A stretch of DNA of 64,000 nt, from assembly GCA_015065285.1 (NCBI GenBank), contig SVQP01000001.1, positions 1-64,000 on the forward strand. Reading direction: 5' to 3'. A model generated the notes under the pieces. That model was not told the DNA's origin. It was given only the letters and a program-made list of their open reading frames with translations, and did no database searches. Positions 50,894-59,641 of the stretch are shown one piece after another. The DNA is from Oscillospiraceae bacterium (lineage in GTDB: Bacteria; Bacillota; Clostridia; Oscillospirales; CAG-272). Both the position numbers and the translations under genes were made by a program. How positions within the stretch are numbered: position 1 is the first letter of the stretch; each line of letters begins with the position of its first letter.

Positions 50894-51751
50894 TCAGTCC
50901 TTCTTCTTGAAGCAAACAGCGCCAAGAGCAATCAGTGCGATTGCAGCAAAGCCTGTGCCGATCACGCTGCCGCATCCGCCCTCTTCTGCCTTGGTTTCGG
51001 CTTCGGTAGCGGGCTTCTTGGTAGTGGACTCGGTCTCTTCCTCGGTGGTGATTTCCTCAGTGGTGATCTCCTCGGTGGTGCCTTCGGTGGTACCTTCGGG
51101 CTGCTCGTCATAGTAGCCGCACCAATTGAGTGCTTCGTCTTCGGTCTTGAAGAACACGATGTCGGTCATGTACATCACCGAATCGATCTCTGCGCCCAAA
51201 AGGTCGATACGCAGGGAATGAAGCTCGCCGCTTGCAAGGTCGGTCAGATCGAAAACGAAAAAGTAGCCGCCGCTTCCGTTGTCATGCGCGTAGTCGCTCT
51301 CTTTTCTGCATTCCTCGGAAGGAGTGACAACTTCACCTGCGCAGTAGTAGATCTCGAAATCGTCGAAGCAGATCTCATCAGCCATGATCTTGATCACGAT
51401 AAAGGGCATGTTCTCAATGTTCCAAGGCTCGTTGCCGGTTTTGTTGAGGTAGTTGCCAAAGTTGATGCCGATGTGGGGGTCAACGTCGCCTGCAACCACA
51501 AGCTTGTAGCCCTGCCATTCACCGGTCTTGGAAATACCGCCCTTGGAAAGCTCGTTGTACGAGGATACGGGGTTTTTCTTGCCGGTCAGGTTCGCATCAA
51601 AGATGATGTGTGTGGGGGAATATACAACTTCCGGTGCAGCAGTGGTGTCTTCGGCAGCTGCAGCGGTGGTTTCATCCTCTGCATAAATGCCGATTATAAG
51701 GCAGGATGCCAGCATCAGCACGCAGAGAATCAGAGAAAGTACGTTTTTCAT
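50894..51751 (-). CDS. Secreted, C-terminally membrane-anchored protein of unknown function
   Basis: A 285-residue surface protein: signal peptide (about 1-24), a beta-rich domain (residues 45-215; IIFDANLTGKKNPVSSY, then IDLLGAEIDSVMYMTDIVFF), a Thr/Glu linker with TTEEI repeats (about 222-255), and a C-terminal tripartite tail: EGGCGSVIGTG, a hydrophobic span and KKKD. The domain layout resembles a carbohydrate-binding beta-sandwich, but I do not recognise a family. The same Cys-containing tail type occurs in the surface protein at the right end of the window. Good AAAGGAG ribosome site. Confidence 0.78.
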   Translation of the reverse strand: MKNVLSLILCVLMLASCLIIGIYAEDETTAAAAEDTTAAPEVVYSPTHIIFDANLTGKKNPVSSYNELSKGGISKTGEWQGYKLVVAGDVDPHIGINFGNYLNKTGNEPWNIENMPFIVIKIMADEICFDDFEIYYCAGEVVTPSEECRKESDYAHDNGSGGYFFVFDLTDLASGELHSLRIDLLGAEIDSVMYMTDIVFFKTEDEALNWCGYYDEQPEGTTEGTTEEITTEEITTEEETESTTKKPATEAETKAEEGGCGSVIGTGFAAIALIALGAVCFKKKD

Positions 51752-51805
51752 TTTTTGCTCCTTTGTTTATTTGTTTATTTCATTATTATTTTGTTCTTCT
51801 CTCGG

Positions 51806-52198
51806 TCAGTCTGCTCTGCAGGAGCAGGGCTTGGTGAAAAAGCCGGTCAGATCCATTTCCCATGCGCCCTGCGCATTTTTCTTGAATCCAACTGCCTTGA
51901 TCAGTGTCTCGTCTTGCACCTCGCCCGTGTAATAAGCAAGATGAACGTCACACAGATCGATGAAATTGAGCGCGGCTCTGCCTGCGGTGAACATGGCTTG
52001 GAACGCATCCGCATCGGGCAGGGAAATCAGGGAATGGATCTCCCCGTGATCCGCGTAAATATTAAACTGACAAACACCGGAGAACTTGCCCTCGTCCCAG
52101 ACGCTGTAGCAAAAATCCTCGGGCAGGTACTCAACAGCGCAAGCGCGGCAATATTCCTGCTGCGTCTGCTTGTCCTGAATCGGAATGACCTCAAACAT
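51806..52198 (-). CDS. Hypothetical GNAT-like small protein
   Basis: A 130-residue protein. The arrangement FCYSVWDEGKFSGVCQFNI, then HSLISLPDADAFQAMFTAGRAALNFIDL and VGFKKNAQGAWEMDL, follows the strand-helix-strand order of small GNAT acetyltransferases (the central V/I-x-G motif is weak). It is rich in Cys near both ends (CRAC, CSC). It overlaps the rluB end by eight bases, so it is translated from the same message as the wall and segregation genes. The acetyltransferase fold is a guess at moderate strength; no substrate can be named. Confidence 0.65.
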   Translation of the reverse strand: MFEVIPIQDKQTQQEYCRACAVEYLPEDFCYSVWDEGKFSGVCQFNIYADHGEIHSLISLPDADAFQAMFTAGRAALNFIDLCDVHLAYYTGEVQDETLIKAVGFKKNAQGAWEMDLTGFFTKPCSCRAD

Positions 52199-52925
52199 GA
52201 TCTCTCTCTCCTTTCAGATATGCAATCTGAGAAGCGCTCAGCCTTGCATATTTTCCTTCGGGCAGCTCGCCCAGCAAAACCTCACCAACGGCAACGCGCA
52301 CCAATTGCTTGACGCGTAAGCCCTGCATTTCGCAAATGCGGCGGATCTGCCTGTTGCGGCCCTCGTACAGCGTCATCTCAAGCATGGTCTCATGCTCGCC
52401 CTGCGCCAGCTTGCGCACGCGAATGGGCTGTGTGATGTAGCCGTCAAGATCGGCAGGGGAGCCAAGCCCGGTCATTTGTGCCGTGGTGGGATGACCCGCT
52501 ACCGTAACGTGATAAATCTTGGGAATGTCATGGCGCGGATGCGTCAGTCGGTTGGCAAGCTCACCGTCGTTGGTCATGAGCAAAAGCCCGGAGGAATCCA
52601 TGTCCAGTCGACCGACGGGGTAGACGCGCGTCCCCACGCTGCGCACAAGCTCTGCCACGGTCGGGCGACCCTTCTCGTCCGACATGGTGGTCACAAAGCC
52701 GCGCGGCTTATGTAACATAATATAAACCTTTCCCGATTGGCGAGAGGGCATGATGCGCTTACCGCCGTATTCCACCACGTCAACACCGGGGGTGATCTTT
52801 TGCCCCAGCTCGGCAACGGTGCCGTTGACCTTGACGCGCCCTTTTTTGATCTCCTCCTCGGCAGCGCGCCGTGAGAGCACACCGCAATCGGTAAAGTATT
52901 TGGCAAGTCTTACTTGTTCGTTCAT
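52191..52925 (-). CDS. rluB: 23S rRNA pseudouridine synthase (RluB/RsuA family)
   Basis: A 244-residue RsuA-type enzyme. An S4 RNA-binding domain occupies residues 1-60 (RLAKYFTDCGVLSRRAAEEEIKKGRV). The catalytic Asp lies in YPVGRLDMDSSGLLLMTNDG near 104, and GRNRQIRRICEMQGL near 195 is the second family motif. It isomerises a uridine of 23S rRNA in helix 89 (position 2605 in E. coli). ATG at 52925 overlaps the dacB stop as ATGA. The dacB-rluB pairing also occurs in Bacillus (with spmA-spmB between them), supporting the assignment. Confidence 0.93.
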   Translation of the reverse strand: MNEQVRLAKYFTDCGVLSRRAAEEEIKKGRVKVNGTVAELGQKITPGVDVVEYGGKRIMPSRQSGKVYIMLHKPRGFVTTMSDEKGRPTVAELVRSVGTRVYPVGRLDMDSSGLLLMTNDGELANRLTHPRHDIPKIYHVTVAGHPTTAQMTGLGSPADLDGYITQPIRVRKLAQGEHETMLEMTLYEGRNRQIRRICEMQGLRVKQLVRVAVGEVLLGELPEGKYARLSASQIAYLKGERDHV

Positions 52926-54085
52926 AAAAGTTCCTTCAATTGATTCAATAGCATGCGCAGCCAATCCCATGGCGTGCGCATTTTTTGCTTTTTTTGTTCA
53001 ACCTTGTGCACAGCGTAAAGCGGTGCACGGGCAATTTCCTGCCCGTCCAGTGTCCAAACGGCATAAGCCACCTGCTCGCCCTGAGCAATCGGGGCATAGT
53101 AAAAGTGCATAGCCTCGATGCGGCAGCCAATCTCGTTGCGCGTACGCGGCAGCGTCAGTGCCACCTCTGCTTGCGTGTACAGCAAAACCTGATCCTGCGT
53201 GCCGCCCACTACGGGCAGTGAGGTCATATAAGTGTTTTCATTGGCGAGCGTGACGCGCTCGTACGTGGCGAATCCGTCATCCAGCAGTGCTGTGTGCGTG
53301 CGCCAGTCATCCGGGCAATCCAGCGTGACGCAAATAAGCCGCACCCCGTCGCGCTCCGCAGCGCTGACAAGGCACCTGCCGCTTTTTTTGGTAAAGCCGG
53401 TTTTGACGCCAATGCAATTAGGATAGGATGCCAGCAGCTTGTTGTGATTGCGCAGCACGCGTGCCCCCTGCTGCTCGCGCAAGGGGATCACCTTTTTCTG
53501 CGTGGATACAATGCGCAAAAAATCCTCGTTCTGCAAAGCATACGCCGTCAGTCGCGCCAGATCGTAGGCAGTGGTATAGTGCCCGTCTGCATCCAAGCCG
53601 TGGGGATTGGCAAAGTGCGTGTTTTCCAAGCCCAGCTCGGTTGCCTTTTGGTTCATCAACCAAGCAAAGCCCTCAATGCTGCCCGCTGTCTCGTATGCCA
53701 GCGCAGCAGCCGCATCGTTGGCAGAGGAGAGCATAAGCGCATAAAGCAGCTGCTCGATGGTCAAAAGCTCACCGGGGTAGAGATAGACCGAAGAGCCCTC
53801 GGTTCCCACAGCACGCTCGTCGATGCTGACTGTAGCATGCAGATCGCATCTCTCCAGCACCACAAGCGCAGTCATGATCTTGGTAGTAGACGCCATGGGC
53901 ATGCGTGTATGCGCATGCTGCTCAAACAGCACGCGTCCGCTATCGGCATCCAAAAGCAGGGCAGCGCCGGCATTGACAGAGCCCACCTTGGGTGTATCGG
54001 CATGGATCTGCAGGCATAGATAGCCTGCGCACGTCACAAGACAAAGCAACACGCAGAGTGCGCGCACGATCGGATTTTTTTGCAT
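52922..54085 (-). CDS. D-alanyl-D-alanine carboxypeptidase (PBP5/DacB-DacF type)
   Basis: A 387-residue low-molecular-weight penicillin-binding protein with signal peptide (1-30). The three active-site motifs are complete: STTK at 66-69, SAN at 121-123 and KTG near 225. It trims the terminal D-Ala from peptidoglycan stem peptides. A C-terminal beta-domain (about 275-350) and a final helix-rich stretch (WDWLRMLLNQLKELL) fit the amphipathic membrane anchor of the PBP5 group. Sits between ytfJ and rluB. Sporulation role (DacB/DacF) is suggested by the neighbours, not proven. Confidence 0.94.
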   Translation of the reverse strand: MQKNPIVRALCVLLCLVTCAGYLCLQIHADTPKVGSVNAGAALLLDADSGRVLFEQHAHTRMPMASTTKIMTALVVLERCDLHATVSIDERAVGTEGSSVYLYPGELLTIEQLLYALMLSSANDAAAALAYETAGSIEGFAWLMNQKATELGLENTHFANPHGLDADGHYTTAYDLARLTAYALQNEDFLRIVSTQKKVIPLREQQGARVLRNHNKLLASYPNCIGVKTGFTKKSGRCLVSAAERDGVRLICVTLDCPDDWRTHTALLDDGFATYERVTLANENTYMTSLPVVGGTQDQVLLYTQAEVALTLPRTRNEIGCRIEAMHFYYAPIAQGEQVAYAVWTLDGQEIARAPLYAVHKVEQKKQKMRTPWDWLRMLLNQLKELL

Positions 54086-54144
54086 AGTACCCCCATGATA
54101 AACCGTATTCGTTACAATATACGGCTTTTGTGGGGGATATATTC

Positions 54145-54609
54145 TTATTCTTGTGCTTCGGTCTCGGGAGCAATCTCGGGCAGAGGCTCGCCGTCCTGCT
54201 TCATCTCCACGAATTTGTCAAAAATCGCCTTCAGGCGGTACACGATATCGGGTGTGCGCTCCAGCAGATCTGCAATCTGCTCAATGGTATCCTTAGGCGC
54301 CTTTTGACCTACGTTGATCATTTCCACACGACCCTCGTGAGAGATGACCAAAAAACCAACGGGTTGTACGGAGATGCCTGTGCCGCCGCCACCGCCAAAG
54401 TTTTTCTGCGGATTGTGCTCGGGATGCTTGCCATCGAAATCCACGCCGCCCGTGCCAAAGCCCATAGCAATTTTGGATACGGGAATGATGGTCACGCCGT
54501 TGGAGGTTTCCATGGGAGTGCCGATGACGGTGTTGGCATCAATAATGGAGCGGATGTTTTCAAGGGATTCCTTGATGATCTCTTGGATCTTGTTGCTTTC
54601 GGTAGCCAT
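54145..54609 (-). CDS. ytfJ: GerW/YtfJ-family sporulation protein
   Basis: A 154-residue protein of the GerW (YtfJ) family, known in Bacillus as a spore coat/germination protein. The family core is clear: TVIGTPMETSNGVTIIPVSKIAMGFGTGG near residue 33 (given in part), then the glycine-rich FGGGGGTGISVQPVGFLVI and the C-terminal helix. The ATG at 54609 follows AAAGGA; an earlier in-frame ATG has none. It is adjacent to the DUF2953 gene, the same pair as ytfJ-ytfI in Bacillus. Presence suggests, but does not prove, spore formation. Confidence 0.92.
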   Translation of the reverse strand: MATESNKIQEIIKESLENIRSIIDANTVIGTPMETSNGVTIIPVSKIAMGFGTGGVDFDGKHPEHNPQKNFGGGGGTGISVQPVGFLVISHEGRVEMINVGQKAPKDTIEQIADLLERTPDIVYRLKAIFDKFVEMKQDGEPLPEIAPETEAQE

Positions 54610-54645
54610 TTGGTGTATTCCTTTCATATATGAATATTCAAAAAT

Positions 54646-55428
54646 TTACGAAGCTGTTGCGGCAGTTGCCCCTTTTTTGATCAGCGAATCCTTGTGATCA
54701 AGGATTATGGGGATCAGTGGCAGCACAATGCCAAGCGCACGGTAAAGGTTGCAGGACAGAACAAGATCAAATTCCGTGCGCGTCTTGTCTCCTGTGTAAT
54801 CGGGAATGACGGAAACGTCCGCGTGCCTGATGCGCAGACGGGTAAATCTGTCCAGAACGGACAGCAGATTGGCAATAGCTGCCCATAAAGCTCCGGTCAG
54901 AAGAGCGGTTTGCGCGGCATCCTGACCGACTACGTTGACGTGCAATCGGCACAAATGGGTGTGTACGCCCTTGTGCGTGCCGTCAAGAATTGCCTCCAGT
55001 ACCTCGGCAATCATGGTAAAAAGCACCTCTGCGTCCAAGGATTTCTTTGGGGTGGGCGTTTTTTGCTTGCCTTCTGCGGGGGGCTCTGCGGTCTGTTTCT
55101 TTTTCTTACTGTCGGCATATCGCTTCATGATCTCGCGATAAATGGGATGTTGGCGCAGGTTCTCCATGTAGTCCTCGGGACGTTTTGCCTGCTTTGCGGC
55201 AGCGCGCATGGCTCTCTTTTTGGTATAAGAGCTCAGCCTGCGCAGCTTTTTTGGGGGGCGGGGTAAAGAGAGGACGCGCACACCGCCGATATAGAGCTTG
55301 AAGAACAGCTTGTCGCGCAGTCCAATGCGAATGCGAACGCGTACAAACAGCACAAGATTGACTGCAATGATCAGCAAAGCAGCAAGAATAAGCAGCGCAA
55401 AGAGCGCAATTTTCAAACCAAGTGGCAT
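54646..55428 (-). CDS. DUF2953 (YtfI-like) membrane protein
   Basis: A 260-residue protein with an N-terminal membrane helix (8-32), a basic cytoplasmic segment with KKKKQ and EGKQKTPTPKK (about 105-130), and a C-terminal domain including GALWAAIANLLSVLDRFTRLRIRHADVSVIPDYTG near 180, typical of DUF2953. Its function is unknown; in Bacillus the homologue YtfI is next to YtfJ, and here too. Likely linked to the same sporulation or envelope task. Confidence 0.88.
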   Translation of the reverse strand: MPLGLKIALFALLILAALLIIAVNLVLFVRVRIRIGLRDKLFFKLYIGGVRVLSLPRPPKKLRRLSSYTKKRAMRAAAKQAKRPEDYMENLRQHPIYREIMKRYADSKKKKQTAEPPAEGKQKTPTPKKSLDAEVLFTMIAEVLEAILDGTHKGVHTHLCRLHVNVVGQDAAQTALLTGALWAAIANLLSVLDRFTRLRIRHADVSVIPDYTGDKTRTEFDLVLSCNLYRALGIVLPLIPIILDHKDSLIKKGATAATAS

Positions 55429-55468
55429 GGCTTCCTCCTTTCCGAAAATTCGGGGACTATATCAAATA

Positions 55469-56137
55469 TCAGTCCTTTTGCTCGGCTTCGGGATCGGTGA
55501 CCTCGGTGTACTCACCCTCGGGCATAGGCTCTTCAGCCTCAGTCTCGGTCTCAGCCTCGGTCTCTGCCTCGGCAGCCGCATTGGCATCAGCCTGCGCAGC
55601 GGCAATGCTCAAAGCCTCGGTTTCGGGCAGCTCGGAGAGCGAATTCAAGCCGAATACGCGCAAAAACTTATCTGTGGTAACGTACAGCATGGGGCGACCG
55701 GGGGCATCCAGTCTGCCGCAAGCCTCAATCAGATTCTTGTCAAGCAGGGAGCCGACGGCATAAGAACTGTCCACACCGCGTACCGCGTCAATGTAAGCAC
55801 GGGTGACGGGCTGGTTGTAGGCAACGATGGCAAGCACCTCCAGAGAGGATGCGGAGAGGTTGCCGCCTCTCTTGATGCCCAGCGCCTCGCGGATATAGGG
55901 CATATATTGCTCCTTGGTGGTCAGCTGGCAGGTCTCGGGCAGGCAGAGCATCATAATGCCTCTGCCGGTCTTTTCATATTCGGTTGCCATGTGCTCGCAG
56001 AACAGCTTGACGTCTGCAGGGGAAAGCCCCAGCACCTCGGCAAGCTTGTCGTATTTGACGGGATAGCCTGCGGCAAACAAAATGGCTTCAATGGCTTCAC
56101 CGATGTCGGTGATGGTGGGCATTTGTTGTTCGTTCAT
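55469..56137 (-). CDS. scpB: Segregation and condensation protein B
   Basis: A 222-residue winged-helix protein that together with ScpA and SMC forms bacterial condensin. Residues 10-170 are the double winged-helix (ITDIGEAIEAILFAAGYPV; SASSLEVLAIVAYNQPVTR; GRPMLYVTTDKFL). The last about 35 residues form an Ala/Glu/Thr-rich acidic tail (EAETEAETETEAEEP). Its start overlaps the scpA stop by four bases, a conserved arrangement. Confidence 0.96.
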   Translation of the reverse strand: MNEQQMPTITDIGEAIEAILFAAGYPVKYDKLAEVLGLSPADVKLFCEHMATEYEKTGRGIMMLCLPETCQLTTKEQYMPYIREALGIKRGGNLSASSLEVLAIVAYNQPVTRAYIDAVRGVDSSYAVGSLLDKNLIEACGRLDAPGRPMLYVTTDKFLRVFGLNSLSELPETEALSIAAAQADANAAAEAETEAETETEAEEPMPEGEYTEVTDPEAEQKD

Positions 56138-56928
56138 GCTTGCGGTACCTCACTGGTTTGATTTTGGGGTTGTCTTTGGTCTGCGGGAATGGGATTGATG
56201 CGCAGTCGCGCATTGGAGCGGTAGAGCGAGTGCTCATCCATGTCCTCGTCGTCAAGCAAAATATCGCGCACCTTGAGCAGCTCCAGAACGCCAAGGAAGA
56301 TGGCGATCATATCGGCATGCGAGACCGAATCCGAGAGCAGCTCCTCGATATTGGTCCATTCCTTTTTCTTCATGCGGTGCAAAATGCCCACGATTTTTGC
56401 CTCGACCGGTACGATGGGCTTGGAGATCATGGGGGAGAATACCACCTTTTCATTGCCCTGATTTGCCTCGTTATAGGCAATGATGCGTCTGACCGCGGCG
56501 CACAGTGAGGTCACCTGCTGGTCGTCCACAAAGGTTTTGTCAATCGAAATTTCATCGGTATCCTTAACCATTCTGCCGCTGTAGCGCTCGTATCTTTGCT
56601 TGAGCTTTGCAGCACCCTCCTTGGCTTGCTGATATTTCAGCAATGCGTCAGCCAGCTCGGCACGGGGGTCCTTTTCATCCGACTTTTCGTCGCGCGGGAG
56701 CAGCATTTTGGTCTTGATCAGGATCAGCTCGCTTGCCATGACCAAAAACTCGGAGGCAACCTCCAGGTCCAGCTTTTGCGCCTGCGCAATATAAGCCAGA
56801 TACTGGTCGCAGATCAGCGCGATCGGGATATCCTGAATGCTGACCTTGTTTTTCTGTATCAGGGTCAGCAACAGATCCAACGGACCGTCAAAGTCAAAGG
56901 ATTCGATTTTGTATTTCAGTTCTGCCAT
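56134..56928 (-). CDS. scpA: Segregation and condensation protein A
   Basis: A 264-residue kleisin that bridges SMC heads. YKIESFDFDGPLDLLLTLIQKNKVSIQDIPI (N-terminal part only, family-diagnostic DGPLDLLL) and the C-terminal winged helix near 180-240 (FLGVLELLKVRDI) are present. Length is normal. It lies 12 bp after the M50 peptidase gene and overlaps scpB. Confidence 0.96.
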   Translation of the reverse strand: MAELKYKIESFDFDGPLDLLLTLIQKNKVSIQDIPIALICDQYLAYIAQAQKLDLEVASEFLVMASELILIKTKMLLPRDEKSDEKDPRAELADALLKYQQAKEGAAKLKQRYERYSGRMVKDTDEISIDKTFVDDQQVTSLCAAVRRIIAYNEANQGNEKVVFSPMISKPIVPVEAKIVGILHRMKKKEWTNIEELLSDSVSHADMIAIFLGVLELLKVRDILLDDEDMDEHSLYRSNARLRINPIPADQRQPQNQTSEVPQA

Positions 56929-56940
56929 AAAACACCGCCG

Positions 56941-57678
56941 TTATGCAAAAATCAAAGTAAGGATATAATCGAGGGGAATGGAGAAAACCAAGCGCAGCAG
57001 ATCCATGATAAATCTGACCGCGGTATCGATGGGATGAATGCCCATACGGGAGAGCACCAACAAAATCACGATCAGAACGATTCCGGTATATCTTTCATAC
57101 TGCATGACCTTGAAATACAGCTTGGTAGGCAGGAAGATATAGATGAATCGGGAACCGTCAAACGGGGGAACGGGGATCAGATTAAAGAGCGCCAGCGCAA
57201 GATTGAGATAGGTGGCAAGATCCAGAAAGATCAGCAGCACCTCTACGGCAACGTGCGGATTTTGCGCAGCGCCTGCCAGCACCAAAAAGAAGGCGGTCAG
57301 CATATAAAGCGTATGGCTGATCAGCGCCATGAGCAGGTTGGATACGGGACCTGCAATGCCCGAGAGTGCCATGCCTACTCTGGGATTTTTAAAATTGCGT
57401 GCGTGGATCGGCACGGGATTTGCCCAACCGATGCCAATGGTCAGCATGGCAAGAAAGCCGATGGGATTGAGGTGCTTTAAGGGGTTGAGCGTCAGTCTGC
57501 CAAGATCCTTGGCTGTGGGATCGCCCAGCTTGTAAGCAACCCATCCGTGTGCAGTTTCGTGCACACACAGGGAAAGCATAATAATGGGGAGCGAGAGCAG
57601 CACGGAGATCAGTGCCCACTTGAAGCTCTCTCCTTCAAATCCATAGGTTATGCCGGTTTGAATCAAATTTAATAACAT
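56941..57678 (-). CDS. Site-2-type membrane metalloprotease (M50)
   Basis: A 245-residue polytopic protein with HETAHGWVAYKLGD near residue 44 (zinc HExxH) and NLIPVPPFDGSRF near 167 (third ligand Asp in the NPxPPxDG motif). This is the short M50 rhomboid-like site-2 protease group (YwhC/YdcA type) that often precedes scpA in Clostridia. It cleaves within membranes; its target is unknown. It begins three bases after lysA stops. Confidence 0.93.
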   Translation of the reverse strand: MLLNLIQTGITYGFEGESFKWALISVLLSLPIIMLSLCVHETAHGWVAYKLGDPTAKDLGRLTLNPLKHLNPIGFLAMLTIGIGWANPVPIHARNFKNPRVGMALSGIAGPVSNLLMALISHTLYMLTAFFLVLAGAAQNPHVAVEVLLIFLDLATYLNLALALFNLIPVPPFDGSRFIYIFLPTKLYFKVMQYERYTGIVLIVILLVLSRMGIHPIDTAVRFIMDLLRLVFSIPLDYILTLIFA

Positions 57679-57681
57679 GTT

Positions 57682-59001
57682 TTACCTCGAATAAACGGGA
57701 TCTTCAACGTCAAGCGCCATCAGATCCTCAAAGGTCTCGCGTCGAACCACCACGCGAGCCTGACCGTCCTTGACCATGACCAGCGGAGGACGGAGGAGCT
57801 TGTTGTAGTTGGAAGCCATGGAGTGCTGATATGCACCCGTGACAAGCATGGCGAGCACGTCGCCGCGCACGGGGCGCTGCAGCATCATGCCTTCGCCCAA
57901 AAGGTCGCCCGATTCGCAGCATCTGCCTGCCAGTGTTGCGCAAAAATCTGCGGGCAGGTCAGCCTTGTTGGCAATCAGAGCGGTATAGGGGGATTGATAG
58001 AGCGCGTATCTGGGGTTATCAGCCATGCCGCCGTCCACCGATACGTAATTTTTGAAGCCGGGAATCTCCTTGACAGAGCCCACGCTGTACAGCGTCACAC
58101 CCGCAGCGGCAACCAGGGAGCGTCCGGGCTCCAGAATCACGCGGGGCATGGGGATGCCGTGACTTGTGCACAGCGCTCTGACCTTATCTGCAAAGGTCTG
58201 CATGGTGCCCTCGATATCAAGCTCGGGCTGATCCTTTGTGTAGCGCACGCCAAGACCACCGCCCAGATTGAGCTCGGGCAGGCGAATGCCGTGAGTGCTT
58301 ATCATCTCTGCCATGAATTTGACCATCATGGCAGCGGCATCCACAAAGGGCTGCGCGTCAAAGATCTGCGAGCCGATATGGCAGTGGAAGCCCTGCAAAT
58401 CCACACCGGGGGCATCCAGTGCCGCCTTGACGATTTGCGCGGCTTGTCCTGTATGAATGGCAGAACCGAACTTGGAATCCACACCGCCCGTGGAGATTGC
58501 CTTATGTGTGTGCGGATCAATGCCGGGCGTGATGCGCAACAGAATGCGCGCACGCATGCCGCGTGCAAGGCTTGCATTGCTCAGCGCCTGCAGCTCCTCT
58601 GCGTTGTCCACCACAAAGGTGCCAACTCCCATATCCAGTGCCTGTTCGATATCGCGGTCGGTTTTGTTGTTGCCGTGGAAGTAGATGCGCTCTGAGGGGA
58701 AGCCTGTGCGGCTTGCAATGTAAAGCTCACCGGGGGAGACGCAGTCGATTCCCATGCCCTCGTCGGCGGCGATGCGGTAGATCTCTGCACAGCAAAGCGC
58801 CTTGGAGGCAAAGAGCGGAAGGGCTGCTTCTCCAAAGGATTGCTTGGCGCATCTGATGTAAAGGCGCATCTGCGCGCGGATATAGTTTTCATCCAGAATA
58901 TTGACCGGCGTGCCAAACTCACGGGCAAGCTCGACCGTATCCAGACCGCCAATGGTCAGGTGACCTTGGCTGTTTATATCAAAATGGGGATAGAGAATCA
59001 T
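57682..59001 (-). CDS. lysA: Diaminopimelate decarboxylase
   Basis: A 439-residue PLP enzyme that forms lysine from meso-diaminopimelate. The PLP Lys is in FASKALCC (Lys67); HCHIGSQIF near 200, NLGGGLGVRY near 235 and EPGRSLVAAAG near 285 are the phosphate-binding and active-site motifs; GRCCESGDLL near 345 supplies the active-site Cys. The ATG at 59001 follows GAGG; a longer in-frame start overlaps engB. It may also balance diaminopimelate for the wall, fitting the nearby dacB-type gene. Confidence 0.95.
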   Translation of the reverse strand: MILYPHFDINSQGHLTIGGLDTVELAREFGTPVNILDENYIRAQMRLYIRCAKQSFGEAALPLFASKALCCAEIYRIAADEGMGIDCVSPGELYIASRTGFPSERIYFHGNNKTDRDIEQALDMGVGTFVVDNAEELQALSNASLARGMRARILLRITPGIDPHTHKAISTGGVDSKFGSAIHTGQAAQIVKAALDAPGVDLQGFHCHIGSQIFDAQPFVDAAAMMVKFMAEMISTHGIRLPELNLGGGLGVRYTKDQPELDIEGTMQTFADKVRALCTSHGIPMPRVILEPGRSLVAAAGVTLYSVGSVKEIPGFKNYVSVDGGMADNPRYALYQSPYTALIANKADLPADFCATLAGRCCESGDLLGEGMMLQRPVRGDVLAMLVTGAYQHSMASNYNKLLRPPLVMVKDGQARVVVRRETFEDLMALDVEDPVYSR

Positions 59002-59026
59002 GGCAAAATACCTCGTGCTTGGAAAC

Positions 59027-59641
59027 TTAGTTGGGGGTGGGAAGATCTGCATGTGCGCAGATGACCTTCCATACCTCGCTTTTTCCTTCGCCCTTGAGAG
59101 AGGAGAAGGGGATGATGGGGGTACCCTCTTTGATCAGAGGGTGAGAGGCAAGAGAAGCAAAGCTTTTCTCGCGCTCGGTCTTGTTGAGCTTGTCAACCTT
59201 GGTGGCAACAACGGCATAAGGTATGCCGCCGGCATTGAGAAATTCCACCATCATTTCGTCGTCGCGCGTCAGTCCCACGCGGCTGTCCACCAGCTGCAGC
59301 ACAAGGCAGAGCAGGTCAACGTTGGGGTTGTTGGTGAAATAGCCGTCGGTCAGTGCCGACCACTTTTTCTTGTCCTCGGGATTGCGGGCGGCAAAGCCGT
59401 AGCCGGGCAGGTCCACAAGGAAAAGCTTCTTATCTACGTTATAGAAATTGACCGTGATGGTTTTGCCGGGCGAGCCGGAAACGCGCGCCAGCGATTTTCT
59501 TCCCAAAAGCGTGTTGAGCAAAGAGCTCTTTCCCACGTTGGAGCGCCCCGAAAAGGCGACCTGCGGAATGGGATTGGTGGGAAACTGCTTGGCAAGTCCC
59601 GCGCTGATCTGCAGCTGGGAGTTCTGGGTTTGTAAAGCCAT
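59027..59641 (-). CDS. engB: Ribosome-biogenesis GTPase YsxC/EngB
   Basis: A 204-residue P-loop GTPase: AFSGRSNVGKSSLLN near residue 29 (G1), SPGKTITVNFY near 57 (G2), DLPGYGFA near 79 (G3), TKVDKLNK near 147 (G4). It helps assemble the 50S ribosomal subunit. Its start overlaps the lon stop by one base; lon-engB is a common pair in Firmicutes. Confidence 0.97.
   Translation of the reverse strand: MALQTQNSQLQISAGLAKQFPTNPIPQVAFSGRSNVGKSSLLNTLLGRKSLARVSGSPGKTITVNFYNVDKKLFLVDLPGYGFAARNPEDKKKWSALTDGYFTNNPNVDLLCLVLQLVDSRVGLTRDDEMMVEFLNAGGIPYAVVATKVDKLNKTEREKSFASLASHPLIKEGTPIIPFSSLKGEGKSEVWKVICAHADLPTPN

Noticed and set aside
50574..50975. A 133-codon minus-strand frame running through the hairpin-array element
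   Set aside because: Its composition follows the repeat boxes, it runs into the neighbouring gene and it has no ribosome site; I treat it as non-coding.
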